From NCBI RefSeq assembly GCF_017309385.1, contig NZ_JAFJMJ010000003.1, forward strand, positions 1,116,001-1,180,000: a DNA stretch of 64,000 bases, in the 5' to 3' direction. How positions within the stretch are numbered: position 1 is the first letter of the stretch; each line of letters begins with the position of its first letter. A model generated the notes under the pieces. The model was not told the origin of the DNA. It saw only the letters and a program-made list of their open reading frames with translations, and searched no databases. The DNA is from Amycolatopsis sp. 195334CR (GTDB taxonomy: Bacteria > Actinomycetota > Actinomycetes > Mycobacteriales > Pseudonocardiaceae). The translations under genes were made by a program, and so were the position numbers. This document shows, piece after piece, positions 61,467 through 64,000 of the stretch.

Positions 61467-62147
61467 GTGTTCGACTTCCTCGGTGACTACGACATCCTCG
61501 GTGCCTTCTGGACGACCGTCCAGCTGGCGGCGCTCTCCGCCGTCGGCTCGCTCGTCTGGGGCACGATCCTGGCCGGGATGCGGGTGAGCCCGGTCCCGAT
61601 CATGCGGGGGTTCGGCACCGCTTACGTCAACGTCGTGCGGAACATTCCGCTGACGGTGATCATCTTCTTCTGCTCCATCGGCCTGGCCTCCACGCTGGCC
61701 GTCAACCTGGCGCCGCAGGACTCGCCGACCTTCATCATCGACAACAGCTTCCGCCTCGCCGTCCTCGGTTTCGTGGCCTACACCTCGACCTTCGTCTGCG
61801 AGTCGCTGCGCTCGGGCATCAACACGGTGCCGGTCGGCCAGGCCGAGGCAGCCCGCGCGCTGGGCCTGAGCTTCACCCAGGTGCTGCGGATCATCGTGCT
61901 GCCGCAGGCGTTCCGCTCGGTGATCGCGCCGCTGGCGAGCGTGCTGATCGCGTTGATCAAGAACACCACGGTGGCCAGCATCATCGGTGTCGCCGAGGCC
62001 TCGCTGCTGATGGCGGAGATGATCGAGAACGAGAGCGACGCGATCATCCTGGTGTTCTCGGTGTTCGCACTCGGCTTTGTGCTCCTCACCCTGCCGGTCG
62101 GGCTGCTGCTCGGCTGGGTGGCGAAGAAAGTGGCGGTGAAACGATGA
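61467..62147 (+). CDS. gluC: Glutamate ABC transporter permease GluC
   Basis: A 226-residue inner-membrane permease of the HisMQ type with about five transmembrane helices: GAFWTTVQLAALSAVGSLVWG, NIPLTVIIFFCSIGLA and others. The cytoplasmic EAA loop that docks GluA is AEAARALGLSFTQVLRIIVLPQAF. It forms a heterodimer with GluD. The start is GTG 61467 with GAGGAG upstream. Its stop overlaps the gluD start (ATGA). Confidence 0.93.
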   Translation: MFDFLGDYDILGAFWTTVQLAALSAVGSLVWGTILAGMRVSPVPIMRGFGTAYVNVVRNIPLTVIIFFCSIGLASTLAVNLAPQDSPTFIIDNSFRLAVLGFVAYTSTFVCESLRSGINTVPVGQAEAARALGLSFTQVLRIIVLPQAFRSVIAPLASVLIALIKNTTVASIIGVAEASLLMAEMIENESDAIILVFSVFALGFVLLTLPVGLLLGWVAKKVAVKR

Positions 62148-63040
62148 GCGGCGCCCCCTCGGTTCTCTACGACGCCCCCGGCCCGAAGGCCAAGGCACGC
62201 AACCTCGTCTACTCGGTGATCTTCGCCGCGTTCCTGGTGCTGATCGCCTACCTGGTGATCGCCCAGCTGGCCGCGAAGAACCAGCTGACCGGCGAGAAGT
62301 GGACGCCGTTCGTCGAGGGCGGCACGTGGGTGACCTTCCTGCTGCCCGGCCTCGGCTACACCCTGCTGATCGCGGGACTGTCCATTGTGATCGCACTGCC
62401 GGTCGGGGCCGTCTTCGGCATCGCGCGGCTGTCCGACCACAAGTGGGTCCGCACCATCGCCGGCATCATCGTGGAGTTCTTCCGCGCCATCCCGGTGCTG
62501 ATCCTGATGATCTTCGCGAACGAGTTCTACTCGGAGTACACCGATGTGGACTCGGACAACCGCGTGCTCTTCGCCGCAGTGACCGGTCTGGTGCTGTACA
62601 ACGCTTCCGTGCTCGCCGAGGTGGTGCGCGCCGGCATCCTGTCCCTCCCGAAGGGACAGACGGAGGCCGCGTCGGCGCTGGGCCTGCGCAAGACCCAGAC
62701 GATGACCAACGTGCTGCTGCCGCAGGCGGTGGCCGCGATGCTGCCCGCCATCGTCAGCCAGCTGGTGGTCATCCTGAAGGACACCGCGCTCGCCGGTGGT
62801 GCGCTGTCGGTGCCGGACCTGCTGCGGCAGGCCAACGTGATCTCCGGCAACTTCAACAACACCATTCCGACCTACATCGTCATCGGCATCATCTACGTGG
62901 TGCTGAACTTCATCTTGACCAGCTTCGCCTCGTGGCTGCAGAAGAAGCTGTCGCGGCGGAAGAAGGCCCCGAAGGGTGCCGAACCGCTGAGCGAGGCGCC
63001 GAACGCGGTGACCGACATGGCCACCGGTCGCGCTGTCTGA
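62144..63040 (+). CDS. gluD: Glutamate ABC transporter permease GluD
   Basis: A 298-residue partner permease. After a short cytoplasmic N-terminus it has five or six transmembrane helices, including LVYSVIFAAFLVLIAYLVIAQL and YTLLIAGLSIVIALPVGAVFG, and the EAA loop TEAASALGLRKTQTMTNVLLPQA near residue 178. The basic C-terminal tail (KKLSRRKKAPKG) is cytoplasmic. It overlaps gluC by 4 bp and is the last gene of gluABCD; a strong bidirectional hairpin follows. Confidence 0.93.
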   Translation: MSGAPSVLYDAPGPKAKARNLVYSVIFAAFLVLIAYLVIAQLAAKNQLTGEKWTPFVEGGTWVTFLLPGLGYTLLIAGLSIVIALPVGAVFGIARLSDHKWVRTIAGIIVEFFRAIPVLILMIFANEFYSEYTDVDSDNRVLFAAVTGLVLYNASVLAEVVRAGILSLPKGQTEAASALGLRKTQTMTNVLLPQAVAAMLPAIVSQLVVILKDTALAGGALSVPDLLRQANVISGNFNNTIPTYIVIGIIYVVLNFILTSFASWLQKKLSRRKKAPKGAEPLSEAPNAVTDMATGRAV

Positions 63041-63051
63041 GCCGCATCCAG

Positions 63052-63100
63052 AACGCGAAAAACGGGGCCCGCCATTCCGGCGGCCCCCGTTTTTCGCGTT
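63052..63100. terminator. Bidirectional intrinsic terminator between gluD and sdhB
   Basis: Arms of 22 bases (63052-63073 and 63079-63100) with one internal mismatch and loop ATTCC. The plus strand has GTTTTTCGCG after the GC stem and the minus strand also shows a GTTTTTC run, so it can stop both operons. Confidence 0.85.
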
Positions 63101-63865
63101 TCAGGGGCGGTCGGAGGTGCCCCGCCGGAACAGTTTGTTGCCCAGCCAGACGATCGGGTCGTACTTGCGGTCGGCCACGCGCTCCTTCATCGGGATCAGC
63201 GCGTTGTCGGTGATGTGGATGCCTTCCGGGCAGACCTCGGTGCAGCACTTGGTGATGTTGCAGTACCCGAGCCCGTGCTCGTCCTGCGCGACGTCCCGGC
63301 GGTCGGCCACGTCGAGCGGGTGCATCTCCAGTTCGGCGATCCGCATCAGGTACCGCGGGCCGGCGAACGCCTCCTTGTTCTCCTCGTGGTCACGCACCAC
63401 GTGGCAGGTGTTCTGGCACAGGAAGCACTCGATGCACTTGCGGAACTCCTGCGAGCGCTCGACGTCCACCTGCTGCATGCGGTAGTCGCCGGGCTTGAGG
63501 TCCGCCGGCGGGGTGAACGACGGGATCTCGCGTGCCTTGGTGTAGTTGAACGACACGTCGGTGACCAGGTCCCGGATCACCGGGAAGGTCCGCATCGGGG
63601 TCACCGTGATGACCTCGTCCTCGGCGAACACCGACATCCGGGTCATGCACAGCAGGCGCGGGCGGCCGTTGATCTCCGCCGAGCACGAACCGCACTTGCC
63701 CGCCTTGCAGTTCCAGCGCACCGCCAGGTCCGGTGCCTGGGTGGCCTGCAGCCGGTGGATGATGTCGAGCACGACCTCACCCTCGTTCACCTCGACGGTG
63801 TAGTCCTGCAGTTCGCCGTCGGTGTCGTCGCCGCGCCAGACCCGGAAGCTCGCCTTGTACCCCAT
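63101..63865 (-). CDS. sdhB: Succinate dehydrogenase/fumarate reductase iron-sulfur subunit (Sdh1 type)
   Basis: A 254-residue iron-sulfur protein that carries electrons from the flavoprotein to the membrane quinone site. The N-terminal ferredoxin domain binds [2Fe-2S] through Cys53, Cys58, Cys61 and Cys73 (WNCKAGKCGSCSAE, then LLCM). The C-terminal domain has clusters in RKCIECFLCQNTCHV and KCCTEVCPEGI. It closely resembles the mycobacterial Sdh1 subunit (Rv0247c) in sequence features such as RVWRGD and REIPSFTPP. It follows sdhA by 1 bp and ends at a terminator, so it is the last gene of its operon. Confidence 0.95.
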   Translation of the reverse strand: MGYKASFRVWRGDDTDGELQDYTVEVNEGEVVLDIIHRLQATQAPDLAVRWNCKAGKCGSCSAEINGRPRLLCMTRMSVFAEDEVITVTPMRTFPVIRDLVTDVSFNYTKAREIPSFTPPADLKPGDYRMQQVDVERSQEFRKCIECFLCQNTCHVVRDHEENKEAFAGPRYLMRIAELEMHPLDVADRRDVAQDEHGLGYCNITKCCTEVCPEGIHITDNALIPMKERVADRKYDPIVWLGNKLFRRGTSDRP

Positions 63866-63866
63866 C

Positions 63867-64000
63867 TCAGGCCTGCCTTCCCGGGTGCGTGGTCAGTTCT
63901 TCCTCGGTGTAGTACTTCTCCAGCTCGGTCAGCTCGAAGAGTTCGAGGAGGTCCTGCCGCAGCGGCTCCTGCTGCTTCGGCGTGACCGTCACCGGCGGCA
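63867..64000 (-). CDS. sdhA: Succinate dehydrogenase flavoprotein subunit, C-terminal fragment
   Basis: Only the last 43 residues are inside the window (ending EKYYTEEELTTHPGRQA); the rest continues beyond base 64000. Its stop (63867-63869) lies 1 bp before the sdhB ATG, the usual order for Sdh1-type operons. The sequence alone is short; the assignment rests on its position directly before sdhB and the mycobacterial-like tail. It would oxidise succinate with covalently bound FAD. Confidence 0.75.
   Translation of the reverse strand, partial: PPVTVTPKQQEPLRQDLLELFELTELEKYYTEEELTTHPGRQA

Overview
The window is very GC-rich actinobacterial chromosomal DNA. Gene content and order point to the order Pseudonocardiales, most likely Amycolatopsis or a close relative; the genus is an inference, not proven. 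Supporting signs are a mycothiol-type maleylpyruvate isomerase, an IdeR with all DtxR metal ligands, a class II nrdR-nrdJ pair, a mycobacterial-type Sdh1 iron-sulfur subunit, many GTG starts, many apparently leaderless starts, and a backbone (ideR ... nrdJ/nrdR, lexA, hflX, dapF, miaA, DUF349, miaB, gluR/gluK, gluABCD) that resembles the lexA-miaB neighbourhoods of Streptomyces and Mycobacterium. No rRNA, tRNA, insertion sequence, prophage or CRISPR array was recognised.

Layout. 0-3 kb: end of an acyl-CoA dehydrogenase gene, a second acyl-CoA dehydrogenase, and a 2-oxoglutarate/Fe(II) oxygenase. 3-7.8 kb (minus strand): an AcuC-type lysine deacetylase followed 2 bp later by a GNAT/acyl-CoA-synthetase-like protein acetyltransferase, then a rhodanese. 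7.9-10.9 kb: ideR-galK-galE. 11-20.5 kb: a DUF4192 gene with two perfect DnaA boxes upstream, then secreted or envelope enzymes (M23 peptidase, X-Pro dipeptidyl-peptidase, DUF4139, beta-lactamase-like protein), DUF2293, CBS and alpha/beta-hydrolase genes. 20.5-36.7 kb: an accessory, metabolically mixed stretch: MocR regulator, zinc peptidase, prolyl oligopeptidase, an azoreductase/SMR efflux operon facing its TetR regulator across twin operators, DUF574 methyltransferase, amidohydrolase, an SNF2-helicase/SWIM pair, pdxH, a CGNR regulator, an SDR and a ferritin-like gene.

36.8-56.4 kb is the conserved housekeeping core: class II ribonucleotide reductase NrdJ interrupted by two large LAGLIDADG inteins, its regulator NrdR, a divergent LysM-protein/lexA pair with three SOS boxes between them, hflX, a winged-helix/MFS pair, dapF-miaA, DUF349, an orphan FCD-domain gene, miaB and a MazEF-like toxin-antitoxin pair. 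56.5-63 kb: a TAXI lipoprotein tail-to-tail with a histidine kinase/response regulator that is divergent from a glutamate ABC transporter (gluABCD), the arrangement known from GluR-GluK of Streptomyces. The right edge is sdhB and the last codons of sdhA.

Short intergenic arrays of a 15-16 bp repeat with a (T/A)GGYTCGAC-like core recur at several places (18.8, 42.8, 43.0 and 53.1 kb). Six convergent gene pairs overlap at their 3' ends. The items most worth a second look are the doubly intein-split NrdJ, the SOS-controlled LysM gene, the acetylase/deacetylase operon, the paired DnaA boxes, the SNF2-SWIM module and the 15-16 bp repeat family.
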